64,000 nucleotides of DNA from Septoria linicola. Taxonomy: Eukaryota > Ascomycota > Dothideomycetes > Mycosphaerellales > Mycosphaerellaceae. The DNA lies in NCBI GenBank assembly GCA_024114885.1, contig CP099425.1:2232001-2296000 (forward strand), read 5' to 3'. The notes under the pieces are model-generated. The model was not told the origin of the DNA, made no database searches, and saw only the letters and a list, made by a program, of their open reading frames with translations. Shown here piece by piece: positions 13,406 through 25,315 of the stretch. The position numbers and the translations under genes are program-made. The first letter of the stretch is position 1; each line of letters opens with the position of its first letter.

Positions 13406-13886
13406 TTATCTAGGTAGTTCTTATATCGGACTTCGAATAGGCAAGGTAGAAGGCGAAAGCGCTAGTCTTAATAAGCGCTTAGGCGTCAAAGAACGCTAGA
13501 AAGGGGAAGTCTTATTCTTTATACGCGAGGGAGAAAGAGAACGTCTTTAAATAGTCGTATTAGTAGCTTAGGGCGATATAAAGCGCGTGACTAGTAATAA
13601 GTAACTTGAATAGCGAGGAGGGTCAGGCGCGTAACCGGTTATAGAGTTTTCTATTATATTAGTTACCGCTTACGTATATAAATAGCTATATAGCGTTACT
13701 AGGTAGTAACGAAAGATAAGAATCGAACTTAATAGAAGCAAGGCTCTATAGTAACTAATTAATAGTTAATAAGGAAGAAGAGATCGTTTAGAGCGTGAAA
13801 GTAGTCTAATTATATACCTTATCGTAGTAGCGTAACTATCGTTAGAATTAGGGGTCTATATATAAGGCTTAGTTACGTAAGGTTTT

Positions 13887-13909
13887 AGTTATCGTTTAAA
13901 AAGATAACT
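13887..13909. other. 23-bp palindromic motif, copy 3
   Basis: AGTTATC-N9-GATAACT, a perfect 7-bp inverted repeat around a 9-base loop. It lies upstream (minus sense) of the third frame of Gypsy-2. Confidence 0.8.
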
Positions 13910-14219
13910 AAAAGTTTACTTTACCTTAACGCTTCTATAGCCGTCGTATACTACTAACGCTACTACTAACTACTATAGTATATACCTTACTATCGCCGAT
14001 AAGGACTAAGACTTAGATACTATCGTCGTTACCTCTACTAACTTAAAAGAGCCTTATTTTTCGTATACCTAGTCGACTTACTAGATCGCGCTTTCTATAT
14101 CGTAAGAGACCGCTAGCGCTATAATTAATAGCTAGAAAGGAGCTATTAGAGCCGCCGTCGCTAAAGATTTAAGCTCCTTCGCCTCTAGGTAGGCTAAAAA
14201 ACCTTAAACTTTAAGTATT

Positions 14220-14880
14220 CTCTACTAGAAACTAATATTTTTTAGTAATTCCTTTAGTTAGGCGAAAATTAGTAGTAGAAAGGCCTTTAGGATAGAAAAT
14301 CATTATCTTACTCGCCGATTAGTAATAGAAAAGGGCTCTAGGAAGATAGATCGTAGTACTAACCTTAGAAATCGCTAGTAGAAAAGAGCTTTAGGAGTAT
14401 AGATCTAGCTTAGATTTTAAGACCTAGTAGTAGAAAGTAGCTTAGGATAGCTGACTTTTATAGCGATAGTAGGCTTAGGACTTAGAAAAAGGAGTAGGAT
14501 AGTAGGTTAGCTAGTAGATATAAAGTCTATATTTAAAAGTTAAGCTTAGGAGAGTAACTAGCTATATAGATACTTATCTTAGCTATAGAAAATAGCGTCG
14601 GGACAGCTAGGATTAGCTAGATTCTTACTAATCTAGTAAAAGAAGAGCTTAGGAAGCTTAGATTAGAGCTCGATAGTAGCTCTAGGAATAAAAGAAGTAC
14701 TTAGGATAGCTAAGATTTAGCTAGATTTATACTAGTCTAGTAAATTATAAGCTTAGGAAGCTCCGATTAGCGCTTAATAGTAGCTTTAGGATTAAAAGAA
14801 GCGCTCGGGAAGGTTAGATTAGAGCTCTAGGAATAAAAGAAGCGCTTAGGATAGTATAGACTTAGGAAGATTAGCCTTTT
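14220..14880. repeat. Degenerate tandem repeats between Pol and ORF3 of Gypsy-2
   Basis: Imperfect units built on AGTAGAAA-N-GCTTTAGGA and GCTTAGGATAG recur some 15 times with irregular spacing, for example near 14,275, 14,330, 14,385, 14,440, 14,690, 14,800 and 14,840. Point mutation has blurred the unit, so its length and copy number need alignment. The block divides the Pol end from the third frame. Confidence 0.6.
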
Positions 14881-14949
14881 TATAGTAGAGGCTAGGCTTT
14901 AGTAGCTAGATCTTAGCTTATACTCTTAATTAAGTATCGCCTATCGAAT

Positions 14950-17900
14950 TTCTACTTCTTTAGCTCTACCGGGCTAGCTTTAGCTTCTAGCTTACTAAGT
15001 CTTCTACTTCTTCTTTAAGCTCTATTAGTAGCTAGCGTATATAACTCTTTTTTTCTTCTTAAGTTATTACTAATAGCTTACTAATAAAGATCTATAGATA
15101 CTTATACCTAGGTAGAAGGCCTAGTTCTATAACTTTCTCTATTAGTAGTAGTACTTCTTCTAGTTTAACCTAATCCGGAACTAGCTTTAGGTTTTCTTAT
15201 AGAAAGGTATATTTCTTAAGGTCTATCCTCTTATAGATATACTCTCGCTTTAAGCTATCTAGTTCCTTAAGCTTATACGATATACCTCTCTATAATACTT
15301 TAGATACTCTAAAAGAGCCTTTCTACCTAAATATAAGCTTATAGGAGAAGCTAGTTTTTAACTTAGAGCGGTATACTAATACGAGATCTCCTTCCTATAG
15401 TATAGTAAGATCCGTATAGCGATGTTTATCGAAGTACGCCTTATTCTACTCTCGGAGACGCTATTAACGTAGTCGTTCTTCTTCTATAGTCGTTTCTATA
15501 GCTTCTAGGGCTTGAGCTCGAATCGTAAGAAGCTCTACTCTAGTCTTAACCTTACTCTAATCTATAATCCGGAAGGTATAGTGTTCTAGCTCGATTAGTA
15601 GTACTACGTTATATCTAATTATTACCTCTAACGGTATTAGGCTAGTAGTAGAGACTATTATCGTTCTCTCCGCCTATAGAACTACTAGAATATAGTTACG
15701 AATCGTATAAAGGCTACTATTAGAGAGCTTTAAGTAAGTATCTAATATTGTCTTATAGCCGACTTTAACGATAGCGTTAGACTAAGAGTAGTATAGCGAA
15801 ATGTTAATATATTTAATACTATATAATAGTAGTAGCTTCTCTACGTTACTAAGGTTAGTCTTATAGTTGTTAAGGATAACTTCTACGGCGGTACCCTACT
15901 AGTAAAAGATCTCTTCCTATATAAACCTTACTATTTATACTAAGGAGATACTCTTTACTAGGTACTAGAATATACGTGCTTCTAGCTAACGCGATAGAGA
16001 TTCGCGTATAACTATTAACGAATAGTTCTTCGAGATATATAAGCTATCGATATACTATCGCTAGCCGACTATAACTTAGAGCGGGATCTATAGTTCTCTA
16101 GGTACCTACCTCCTATACTAAAGACTATAAATAGTATATTACTAAACAGCGAGCGAGATTTAAGCCTAAACCCTATCCTACTACTATCGTTTCTAGATAA
16201 GATTATACGTCTATTTAGTACTACGATAACCGTTCTTATAATAGTATGCCTTAATAATACGAGCTCGTACTTTAGGTTTATCGATAACTCGCTATAGAGG
16301 TCTAGCTACTCGCTCTTAGCGCTAGAGCTAGTTATTCTTAATACAAAACAGCCGACACTTCTTCCTTAACTGCTTATACTTATTATTAGAAACTCTCTTA
16401 GGTCTTTATATTCGTATAAGCACGAAAGCGATATTTATTAACTCCTAAGAGTAGATCCTATTAATTATAGGTAGCTCGCTCTAAATTACCTATATAGAGA
16501 AAGCGTTAATATAAAAGGTATCGAAGAATTACTCGTTAATTATTAGATCTACGTCTTCTTCCTATTCTATAGCTTCTATATCTTTAGGCGTAGTAGGCTT
16601 CCTCGATAACGAATCCGGAGCTATATACTTCTTACTAGGAATATATATAACGTTAAAGTCGAAGAGGTAGATCTATACTAGCTAGCGCGTTATTACTATA
16701 TTTAGCAAATTAGAGGCAGCCTTATTAAGCTAGTAAACGAGGGTATTTATATTAATCTCTAGTTAGAAGTATACTCTAAACAGCTACGGCTTTAGCTTCT
16801 TTAATACCTTTAGTATACTAAGGTATTCGCGCTTTCTAGTATCGTACTTAACCTCTACTAGGTTAAATAGGCTAGACTTATATCGGACTAGATAGTAAAG
16901 GAGTAGCTCGTCTCGATTATATTAGGAGAGCGTATATCCCTAACCTTTACTACTCGAATCTATACCTACGACAATAAGTCCTACTCTTTCTCTAAAGTTA
17001 AGAGTAACTAGGGCCGGAGCTAAAACTAGTACCTTTAAGACGACGTCTTTAGCTAGTTAGTATTCGGTAGTCTATTAAAACTTAATATCCTTCTATAAGA
17101 GTTTAAATAGTAGAGTAAGGATAATCGTAAAACCTTTAACCTAGACGCGGTAGTACGTAACTACGCCGAGGAAGATTCGAACCTCCTTCTAATTCTCTAA
17201 GGTCGGCTATTTTTTAATCTTTGCTACTCTCGCGAAGTCTAGATAGCGACTATCGATACTAGTAAGGTAACTAACGATTACTAGTTATTCGTAATAGAGC
17301 TATAGCTTATTAAAAGCTACTATTATATTAGCTCGTTCTATATTATAGAGGACGTCGTCTATAGCTATAATATGTTTAATAACGTAACGGTAGAGGCTAG
17401 GTTCAACCTCTTTACTATCGTACTTCGTCTTAGGCTCTTTAATACCGATATTATTAAAGAACGGCCGTACCTTATACGAGATATACTCTATAAGCACTTA
17501 GTTAATAATACGAACGAACTAGGTAATAGAATTCGTAGCTCCTTATAGTAACGTAGTCTACTATAATAGGCCTAGTAGTAAATTAAAGCCTATAAGGTCT
17601 CTATAGGATTTATCGAGTAGAATTTAGTTATATCTAGAGAAGATATTAACTAACAAGGCTAGCGCGTAACTAGTAAAGTCCTTAGAGAAACCCTTAGCGT
17701 TAGGTAGTAAGTTCGAATCTCTTATAGTAACTTAATTAAACTTCTAAGCTATATTAATTAACTAATACTTCTTTAGCTTACCTACCTCTATCTTCTTACT
17801 AATAAGGAAGTACGGATTCCGATAGGCACCGTAGTATAGCTTAAGAGTTCTAGCTTAGATTCGTTGTCTTAGTATGTCTTCTACGACGTACTATAGAGAT

Positions 17901-18980
17901 AGGTTTAGCTTGAAGCCTAGATACTACTATAGCTCGTAAGGAACTATCTAAATCTTCTATAGTAGAGCAATATTAGGATTAATTCGGCCTAAATACGTAA
18001 AGTCCTACGTAAAGGTAGCTTCTCGATTCCTTAGTATATAGTATAATAAATCTAGCTCCTTTAGTAGTAGTTCTATACTAGGTTTGAACTTTGTAAGCCG
18101 TTCGGGCGTTAGGCGTAATCTAGGCTCGATCGTCGAGAACCTCTTAGTTAAGTACTTACTATCGTAAGGTCTAGTACTAGGTAGTATAGCTACTTCCTTC
18201 TTAATATAAGTCCGTCGCTAGTCCTTTAATCCGCTAGGGTTTAAGCTATTAGTTATAGTAATATTAGTATTTACTAGTTTAATCTTGTTAGTAACTCGCT
18301 TATAAAGAGTATAGGCGCTAATATAATTATCTAGCTTCCGCTACCCTATAGCTTCTTTATTACGAGCTCTCTCCGTAGCTATATTAATAGCGGCCGAGAT
18401 AACGTACGTCTCTTCGCTAAGCTTATCGTCTACTTTATCGGAAATAACCTCGTCGTAGGGTCTAGGTTCTTAGATAGCTAGCTCCGCCTCTCTAAGCTTA
18501 CTATAGGTAATTATTAAGTATTCGCTCCTATAATTCGAACCCTAGCTCGATCGAGGTACTAGTATAGCCTCTTTAAAACTATACCTAATACCCTAGTATA
18601 AGTCTCGCTCGCTAGTACAAGCTAGCTTAGTTTCGCTAGTAGCTAGTAAAAGCTTCTTAAGTTAGCTATTTTAGCTAAATTTAGCGACGTTACTTTTAAC
18701 GGCCACTACTACGAGATAGTTATACTATATTTACGTCTAGCTATAATTGACCTATCTTAATAGTTCGAGCTACTATCGTAGAGAGGTGCTTTGTCTAATT
18801 AAGTCGGCTATAAAATAGTCTCTAAAGTAAATTACCTTTATATACGATAACTACTACGTAAGGTAGTTAAAGACTTGATTCTCTAGGAGTTTAGAGCTGT
18901 CGATGACCGTAAACGAACACTAGTACTAATCGCTTATCTATCTATACTACTAGTATAGTTTGAAGTATAGTATAGGAGGT
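14950..18980 (-). pseudogene. Gypsy-2 Pol remnant (RT-RH-IN)
   Basis: The minus-strand frame has first bases 1 mod 3. The reverse transcriptase end is at 17,300-17,497, one of the few stretches without stops. It reads PFFNN at about 17,447-17,461, where fungal Gypsy elements of this type have PFxDD, followed by GIKEPKTKY and YRYVIKHI. Both catalytic Asp codons are changed to Asn. RNase H follows at about 16,560-16,970 (VGIDSS..GWGYTL, KREYLSILKVLKKLKPWLFG, DSLSRKP). Integrase should occupy about 15,400-16,450 and is more decayed. Pol lies in the -1 frame relative to Gag-protease. RNase H and RT sequence place it in a fungal Ty3/Gypsy lineage different from Gypsy-1, with no chromodomain seen. 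Confidence 0.75.
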
Positions 18981-18987
18981 ATAACGT

Positions 18988-19010
18988 AATTATCGTTTAA
19001 AAAGGTAACT
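18988..19010. other. 23-bp palindromic motif, copy 2
   Basis: AATTATC-N9-GGTAACT. Same orientation as the copies at 13,887 and 22,128. It sits at the border between the Gag-protease frame and the Pol frame of Gypsy-2, where a -1 frame change occurs. Confidence 0.75.
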
Positions 19011-21924
19011 ACGGAACGTTCTACTAGCTAACCCTCCTAAGTAGAGTTTTTACCTCTAACTACTAAACCTTATACGGAAAGGGTAGTAGAAGCTTGAAAA
19101 GCTTATAATCCCTCCTCCTACTCCTCGCTATTATAAGATCTAGAGTCCTCGATAGTATACCCTATATTCTTTAGCTAATAATTACTAAAAGTCAGAGTTC
19201 GAACACTAACTTCTATAGAATCTAGACGCGATAAAAGTATTAGAGCCTCTACTAAACTCGTGCCGTCGACTAGAGCTAGTTCCTCGGCACTCTAGCTTTT
19301 CCTAGGACTTGTTCTATAGTACGTATATTACTATAGCTATTAAAACCGGTAAATATAATAATATAGCTATCTAGAGTACTAATTAAGCCTTCCTACGAGC
19401 TATTATCGTAGTTCTTAGAAGCTAGGCGTACTCGCTGTACCTACGGTCGGCTAAGTAAGATCGGGCCGTTCGCTAGTAAGACTAGAAATAGTATAGTAAC
19501 TCTTACGCTAAAGGTATCGATTAATACCTCTAGGTAGTACCTAACGAAAGTAACCTTACCTTCGACTCCTCCTATAGTAATATTACTAAGAGAGGTTATA
19601 CCGACTTGAAGCTTCCGAACGTATTCGATTAGTATAATTATTAACTTAGCGCCCTCGTCGATTAAAGACTTATAAGCTATTATTCGAGGTCCGTACTTCG
19701 TAGGTACGTAGATACTTAGAATAATCTAATAGATATTATTAAATAATAGAAGGATATTATCTGTCCGCTCGTAAAGCTTAGAAGCGGGCCTAGGCTTTAC
19801 TATATTAATCGCTATAATAGTAGCCTAGAAGGCCTTAATATCGGTCGCTAAGACAGCTTTCGTTAGCTCCTCCTCTACCTACTCGCTAAAGGCTTTAGAT
19901 AGTAAGGAATATACGCTAATCTTAGCTCTACTACCTCTATTCGTACGCTTCTTTATACGGAGCTTATTAAGCTTCTTACGTAGATCCGTATCGTTTAGAA
20001 TACGACCCTATAAGGAATACGATACCCGCTCGCTATAGAGAATAATCTCTACTAAGCTTAATTAGACCTTAGATTCGAGTATTTTGTCTATCTAGAAGAC
20101 GTTAGCGTTATTATTAGCGTACGTAGCTCGAAGGTAGTTATCTATACGCTTAGTCTTTAGAGGCTCCTTAGCCTTCTTCTACTTTTAAGTATACGTAGGA
20201 GCGACTAGAACTAGTAGACCGTTTAGGTAGTCGTATATCTACTTATCCTCGATCTTATCGTTATTATATCTCTAAGTTTAAGAATCCTCTAACTCCTCTA
20301 TATCTATAAGGTAAGGAGCCGGCTAGTTTTTATCTTTAACCTCTTTAATACGAGAGTGACGATAAGCGCGGGTTCTTATAGCTATAGCCTAGGTTATAAT
20401 CCGCTTCTATACTCCTATTAGCTATCCTCTAACTAGACGAGAAGGATTTAGGTTCTGTTTTATCTTTACGCTATCTCTAGCTACGTAGGCGCCGATTAGA
20501 TCGTCCTAATCTTCCTACGTAATAGAAGCGACTTAGCCGATATTAATAGGACCGTCGATACTAGCTACCTTGTTCGCTATCCTCTACTAGCTCGCTCTTA
20601 GCGTTAATAAGCGATCTATATTTTCAAGATCGATCTTCCTATAGCGCTACTCTAATACTCCTATTAATACGAATAGCTTTAGTAGTTCCTTGTCCTAGTA
20701 GTACTATATCTTTTCCGTACCTAGGCGAGGCGTTCTATAGTATATAATACCGGTCTTTAGATCTCTATATATTAAGCCCTTAGTCTCGAACTACTATAGG
20801 TACTCGTAGTTTACGGCTATATAGCCTTCGAGCCTATATATCTAATAACCTAAAATCTTTAGAGCGATCGCTATATAGGCCTCGATTATTAACTCGTTAT
20901 CTATCGTAGCTAAATTAATCGAAATCTCCTAGCTATAAGTAGGACTTAGAATATATAGATAGTCGTGATCGTAAGACTTCGCCCGCTATCCTATCGACGA
21001 GCGTAGTAGCTATAGGCCTCTTTCTTCGAGTCGACGGATCGTAGTAATTACGAGGTCTTATATACTAGTAGTAATATTATCGACGCTTACCGGTTTATAG
21101 CCTTTATAGACTACTATTTCTCTAGCCTTAAACTTAGAGTTTAGCCTTAGGGTAGACTTCTTTACTACTTTATATAACTACTAGACGTCTCTACCGCCTT
21201 CGTTATATACTTCTGTTTTAAAGTCCTTATTACTATTAATCTAACGCTAGGCTGTCTTTAAGAGCTTACTATAATCTAAGTCCTTGTTATTAAGATCTAA
21301 CCTAAGATAGGCCTAGAGCCTCTTACCGAAACGAAATAGAAGGCCTCGTACGAATAGAAGAGTACGAGAACGCTCGTCTATATACGAAGTAGGTATAGTA
21401 TTAGAGTAGAGCATAAACTGCCTTAAGTACTCTAAGAGATTATTATCCTCGCTACAGTTAACCTTATAAAGGTTTTCTATATAGCGGCGGTTTCTAAGTA
21501 TATATATATTATCGTACTTTTAGTATTCCTTAATAATCGACTCTTTGAACTTAGCGTAGTTTCGATTATAGAAACTATTAAGGCGCTAGTATCGTCTACG
21601 TTAGACAACCGTAACCTAAGTAAGTAACTTCTTATAAAGCTACTTATTATTATTAATAAGTAGAATAGCGTAGTTCCTATATAGTACTTTAAAGCGCTTA
21701 ATATACTCGGTTACGTTCTCCCTATTAAAGAAGGGATTCTAGTCCGAGCTAGGTAGTAGCGGAACCTAAGCGATAATTACCTTCTAGCTTTAGGTTACTT
21801 AGATAGTCTCTATAAGTAGCTAGAACTACGCTATAGACAATCTATCTCCTAAGCTCGGTCCTTAAAAGATATTAGCGTTAGGATTAAGGTTAGTACCTCC
21901 TTAGTCCTCCGCTTCTATAGACAT
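19011..21924 (-). pseudogene. Gypsy-2 Gag-protease remnant
   Basis: An ATG survives at 21,922-21,924 on the minus strand and starts MSIEAED.GGTNLNPNANIF. The same frame (first bases 0 mod 3) continues through a Gag-like region (FFNRENVTEYIKRFKVLY at about 21,690-21,735) to a retropepsin-like LIDEGAKL at about 19,645-19,665, where the family has D(S/T/G)GA. The right-to-left order and the shared frame imply Gag and protease were made as one product. RIP stops interrupt it many times. Its end is placed near the palindrome at 18,988; the exact end is uncertain. Confidence 0.65.
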
Positions 21925-22127
21925 GTCGTTGTCTAGTAGAGAGAATAAAGTAAAAGCGAGTAGTAGCTTTACTAAGGATCTTCGAATTTGCTTATTAAGT
22001 AGGTTAGATAAGCTACTCTCTAGTATTTTAGGCCGGCTAATAGATACTAATTTACTTATAGAGCTCGTTCGAAGGTGTTCTAAGAGTATATTATACTCTC
22101 CTTAATTAAGGTTTTTAAATAAAATAT

Positions 22128-22150
22128 AGTTATCGTTTAAAAAGGTAACT
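22128..22150. other. 23-bp palindromic motif, copy 1
   Basis: AGTTATC-N9-GGTAACT, about 200 bp upstream (minus sense) of the Gag ATG of Gypsy-2, within the leader. It is too far from the 5' LTR (22,863) to be the primer-binding site. Confidence 0.75.
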
Positions 22151-22862
22151 AAAAAACAAGAGTCTAAAACTTTATTAGCTATTAGAAGGTAAACGTTAGA
22201 CTTTTCTTTATAATACCGAGGCTATATTAATTATGCCTAATAAGTAAGGTATATCGTATCGTATAGTTCGACCGTTTATAGCTAGGCGCGTCCGTCTCGC
22301 TTATTCGAGTAATTCGCTATATAACTATAGTAGTACAATATTACGTTAGCCTATACTATATACTGGGTCTAAGGCCTTAGACGTAATTAGTGTCCTTAGC
22401 TAACGATTAGCGTCTAACGCTGTACTAGGGCTTATTCTAAGCGATCCGTGTACTAGAGGATACGAGATTGCCTAGATAGGTCTAGCCTATCCTATAGCCT
22501 CTACGCTATCCGAACGAGGGCGTTTTCATACTAAACCAGGGTCTAATCGAAGACTATTATAGGTATAGAGACTCTAAGTAAATCTCCGATATAGTAAGTC
22601 GCCTTACTATCTATCCGATAATTGCCGAAGGGATCCGTACTAAGGGATACTAGAGGTTTATAACTTTTCTAGGTTAGAGCGATATCTATATTCTAGGGGC
22701 TTCTATATTATTATAGCTCTTTAAGTCGCCTCTTACGTAGGCTCCTTTAGGCCTCTTATTAATGTTTATAGTATATTGGTTCTCGCTTTAAGGCTACTAT
22801 CTACCCTCTATACTTCTAGTCCTAGTATACGAGAGAAGAGATAGCCCTACCTTCGGCTCTAT

Positions 22863-23141
22863 TAATAGATAACAACTACCCTAATACTAACCTCCTAGGT
22901 AGGTATAAGAGCGGTCGCTATAGAACAAGACCTGTTCGGAGAGTAATAGTCTTGTAATATATATATTAACCGGTAGTAACGAGCTCAAACTAGTAGTCCT
23001 AAGACTAAGAGCCTATACTAGGACCGTAGGACATTAAATTAATTAAGTAGAGTAAACATTTTTATCTTAGAAACGAGCTACTATCTTGCTTTTATACTAA
23101 AACTACTAAGTATAGTATATAGGTAGGCCTTTACCTTACTA
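22863..23141 (-). repeat. Gypsy-2 5' LTR
   Basis: 279-bp partner of 9,909-10,187. It is followed on the right by CTAG, the target duplication. The leader between this LTR and Gag (22,151-22,862) shows no reading frame I can support. Confidence 0.9.
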
Positions 23142-24155
23142 CTAGTTCTACGATTACGACTACGACGTATAAGCGCGCCGTAGCCGAACTATCTTAGCTT
23201 TTATAGGCTTAGGGTATCTTAGTTATCGCTAGCGTAGCGCCGGTAGAATAGTATCGTAGTTAGTACGCCTTAGACGCGATAAGTACGTATATCGCTAGAC
23301 TAAACTAGTTAGACTCTTTACTAGAGTCGTCTTACTTATCTTCGTTACTAAGGGCTTTACTAGCGAAGGTAGTATTAGTAGTAGCTAGGTTAACGCCTAC
23401 GCGGTAGCCGTACTACGCGTACGATTAGTATAAGAAACGAAGTAATATCGAGTACGAAACGCCTAACTTACCTTATGAGTAATCTAATATAGACTAGTAA
23501 AAGTATAGTCTAATAACTATAAGGTAGCGATAGATACCTTAGAGAGACCTACGCTCGCGGCGCCTACGCCCTTACTACGCGGTACCTTCGTCTCGCTAAC
23601 GTAGCGCGAGGCGTTATACTAGGTAGTAGAGAGGACCTAGTTAAGGTAGGCTTAAGTAGTAGTAAGAGATTCTAGGAGGTCTACGCGAAGTATAGAGTTA
23701 GCGTCTACGTCGTAGTCGTACTAATCGATCGTATAGCGTACGAAGACTATAGCGTCGTAGGTACTAGCGGTAGCTAGTAGAATAGGGTCGTAGTAGTAGT
23801 AACCGCGCCTAGTAAGAGAGTTAGTTAAGAGGCGTACGCGAAGCGTAAGAGAGATATACCTATAGCGATTATAGTAGCGAGCTAACTAGCTAAAGGTAGT
23901 ACTATAGCTATTAAGTATAACTAGTATTATAAGAGTTAGTATCGAGTCGTATACGTAAGGTAGCCGAGAAGCGAGTAAAGCTTAGAAGTAGCGTATACTA
24001 GTTAAGTTATAGATCTAGCGAGTATAGCGAGTATAGCCTCGAGTAGTCTAACTCTTTCTCTTACTAGAGGAGGGAGTAGACGGTAGTATTACGCGGCGCT
24101 TACGTTAATTAGAGTCGTCGTCGTCGTCGCGGTTACGCTACTTACGTAAAGCGCT
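23142..24155 (+). pseudogene. Gypsy-1 segment with a frame downstream of the chromodomain
   Basis: This is Gypsy-1 DNA between the Gypsy-2 and hAT insertions. One plus-strand frame can be followed for most of the segment with TAG as nearly the only stop. The first part is Leu/Ala-rich (for example LNQLDSLLESSYLSSLLRAL with Q restored from TAG, about 23,305-23,365). The second part is very Arg/Gln/Ser-rich. No known domain is recognisable. It may be a Pol C-terminal extension or a separate 3' frame. The last 8 bases (24,148-24,155) are the left hAT target duplication. Confidence 0.5.
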
Positions 24156-24172
24156 TAGACGTCGGAATAGGT
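24148..24172 (+). repeat. hAT left target duplication and inverted end
   Basis: Target copy AAAGCGCT at 24,148-24,155, then inverted end at 24,156-24,172, identical to the complement of 38,701-38,717. Similarity of the two ends continues imperfectly inward (GGTTAGTATA, TAGGTCT). Confidence 0.85.
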
Positions 24173-25228
24173 TAGTATAGGTAGGGTTAGGTCTAAACCT
24201 ATATTCTTAGTAATCGATATAGGTTAGGGGGGTAACCCGTTAAAGCTTAATAGGTAGTACCTATAACTAGAAAATATAGGTTAGAGCGTATACCTACGTA
24301 GGTACCTATAGGAGTATAGATATAGGTATACTAAAATCTACGTATTTTAAGTATCTAAGTACGTAAAAAGGACGATAGGCGCCGACTATATATACCGACT
24401 ATAGAGATAAGAGGAAACGAAGGTTTTATAGTATAAAAGTAGAAAGTAATCTTATATCGTTCGCTATAGTTATAATATAATTTAATACTACGCTTCTACT
24501 ACGTAGCTAGGTATCTCGAAGTAGCCTAAACGCTATTCCTTATACCGAATATAATACGTAGTACTATACTACTTTAAATAACCCTTATTATCTATAACGC
24601 CCTATATACGAAATATTCTCTAAACGAGCTATATATCCTTCTACTAGATCGTAACTCGCTTTATATAGATAGCGTAGAGGTTAGTACCTATATAAGTTAG
24701 TATAAGCTACTAAATAGTAATATAGAAGGATATATACTCTTAAAAACCTTTATTAAATAGAGCTCTACTACCTCTTATAACGCTTCTAGTATAGTAGCCT
24801 AAAAGCGTAGATCCTACTTAAAGCCGTAGGCGACCTCTCTTACTAGTCGCTAGAAGGGAAGCTTACTAATAAGTAGATCCCTAGTCCTCTAAAATATCTA
24901 AATCTCTTATAGAGCTAAAACTATAGTAGATTAGCGTACTAACTACGTTTACCGACTACGTTTTAACTTACTACCTAGCTTATAGCGATAAGGCTTCCTT
25001 ACTCTCCTTACTACTAGAGCCTTCTTAGAAAGCCTACTAGCTCGCGCCACGTTCTAAGTATTCGACTATACTTTTAGGATATAGGATTTCTTCTTTATAG
25101 TAAGTTTTAGACTAGCTCTTCTCTTCTTCTTCGTTACTATCTTACGAGGCGCTTTTTACGTAATAGGCCGCTTTCTACTAAGGCCCTTCCTACTAGTAGT
25201 AGGCCTCTTTTTAGTAGGAGGCTTATTA

Positions 25229-25315
25229 TTCTCCTCTTTAGGCGCGTCTTTATTATCCTCCTCTTTAGGCGCGTATTTATTATTATCCTCTTTAGGCGCG
25301 TCTTTATTATTACTA
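25229..25315 (-). repeat. Three-unit minisatellite within a minus-strand frame of the hAT
   Basis: Units of 24-30 bp sharing CCTCTTTAGGCGCGT-TTTATTAT are repeated three times. On the minus strand they translate to repeated KDAPKEE/KYAPKEE and asparagine stretches, followed by Lys/Pro/Thr-rich sequence. This suggests a low-complexity charged tail of a second hAT-borne protein. The rest of 24,400-26,870 gives no recognisable domain. Confidence 0.6.

Larger units (their letters stand above)
9909..23141 (-). mobile_element. Gypsy-2: 13.2-kb LTR retrotransposon with a third reading frame
   Basis: Two 279-bp LTRs bound 13,233 bp, flanked by CTAG at 9,905-9,908 and 23,142-23,145. Transcription runs right to left: 5' LTR 22,863-23,141, a leader of about 0.7 kb, Gag-protease (21,924 to about 19,011), Pol (about 18,980 to 14,950), a degenerate repeat block (14,220-14,880), an unidentified third frame (about 13,405 to 10,340) and the 3' LTR. 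Most Gypsy elements are 5-8 kb; the excess here is the third frame plus the repeat block. All frames carry RIP stops. It inserted into Gypsy-1 just after the chromodomain. Confidence 0.85.

Noticed and set aside
21923..22105. 60-codon plus-strand frame in the transposon block
   Set aside because: It lies opposite the start of Gypsy-2 Gag and its leader; open only because RIP composition removes TGA. No domain.
24215..24245. Telomere-like GGTTAGGGGGG string
   Set aside because: A single short occurrence inside the hAT left arm, not a TTAGGG array.
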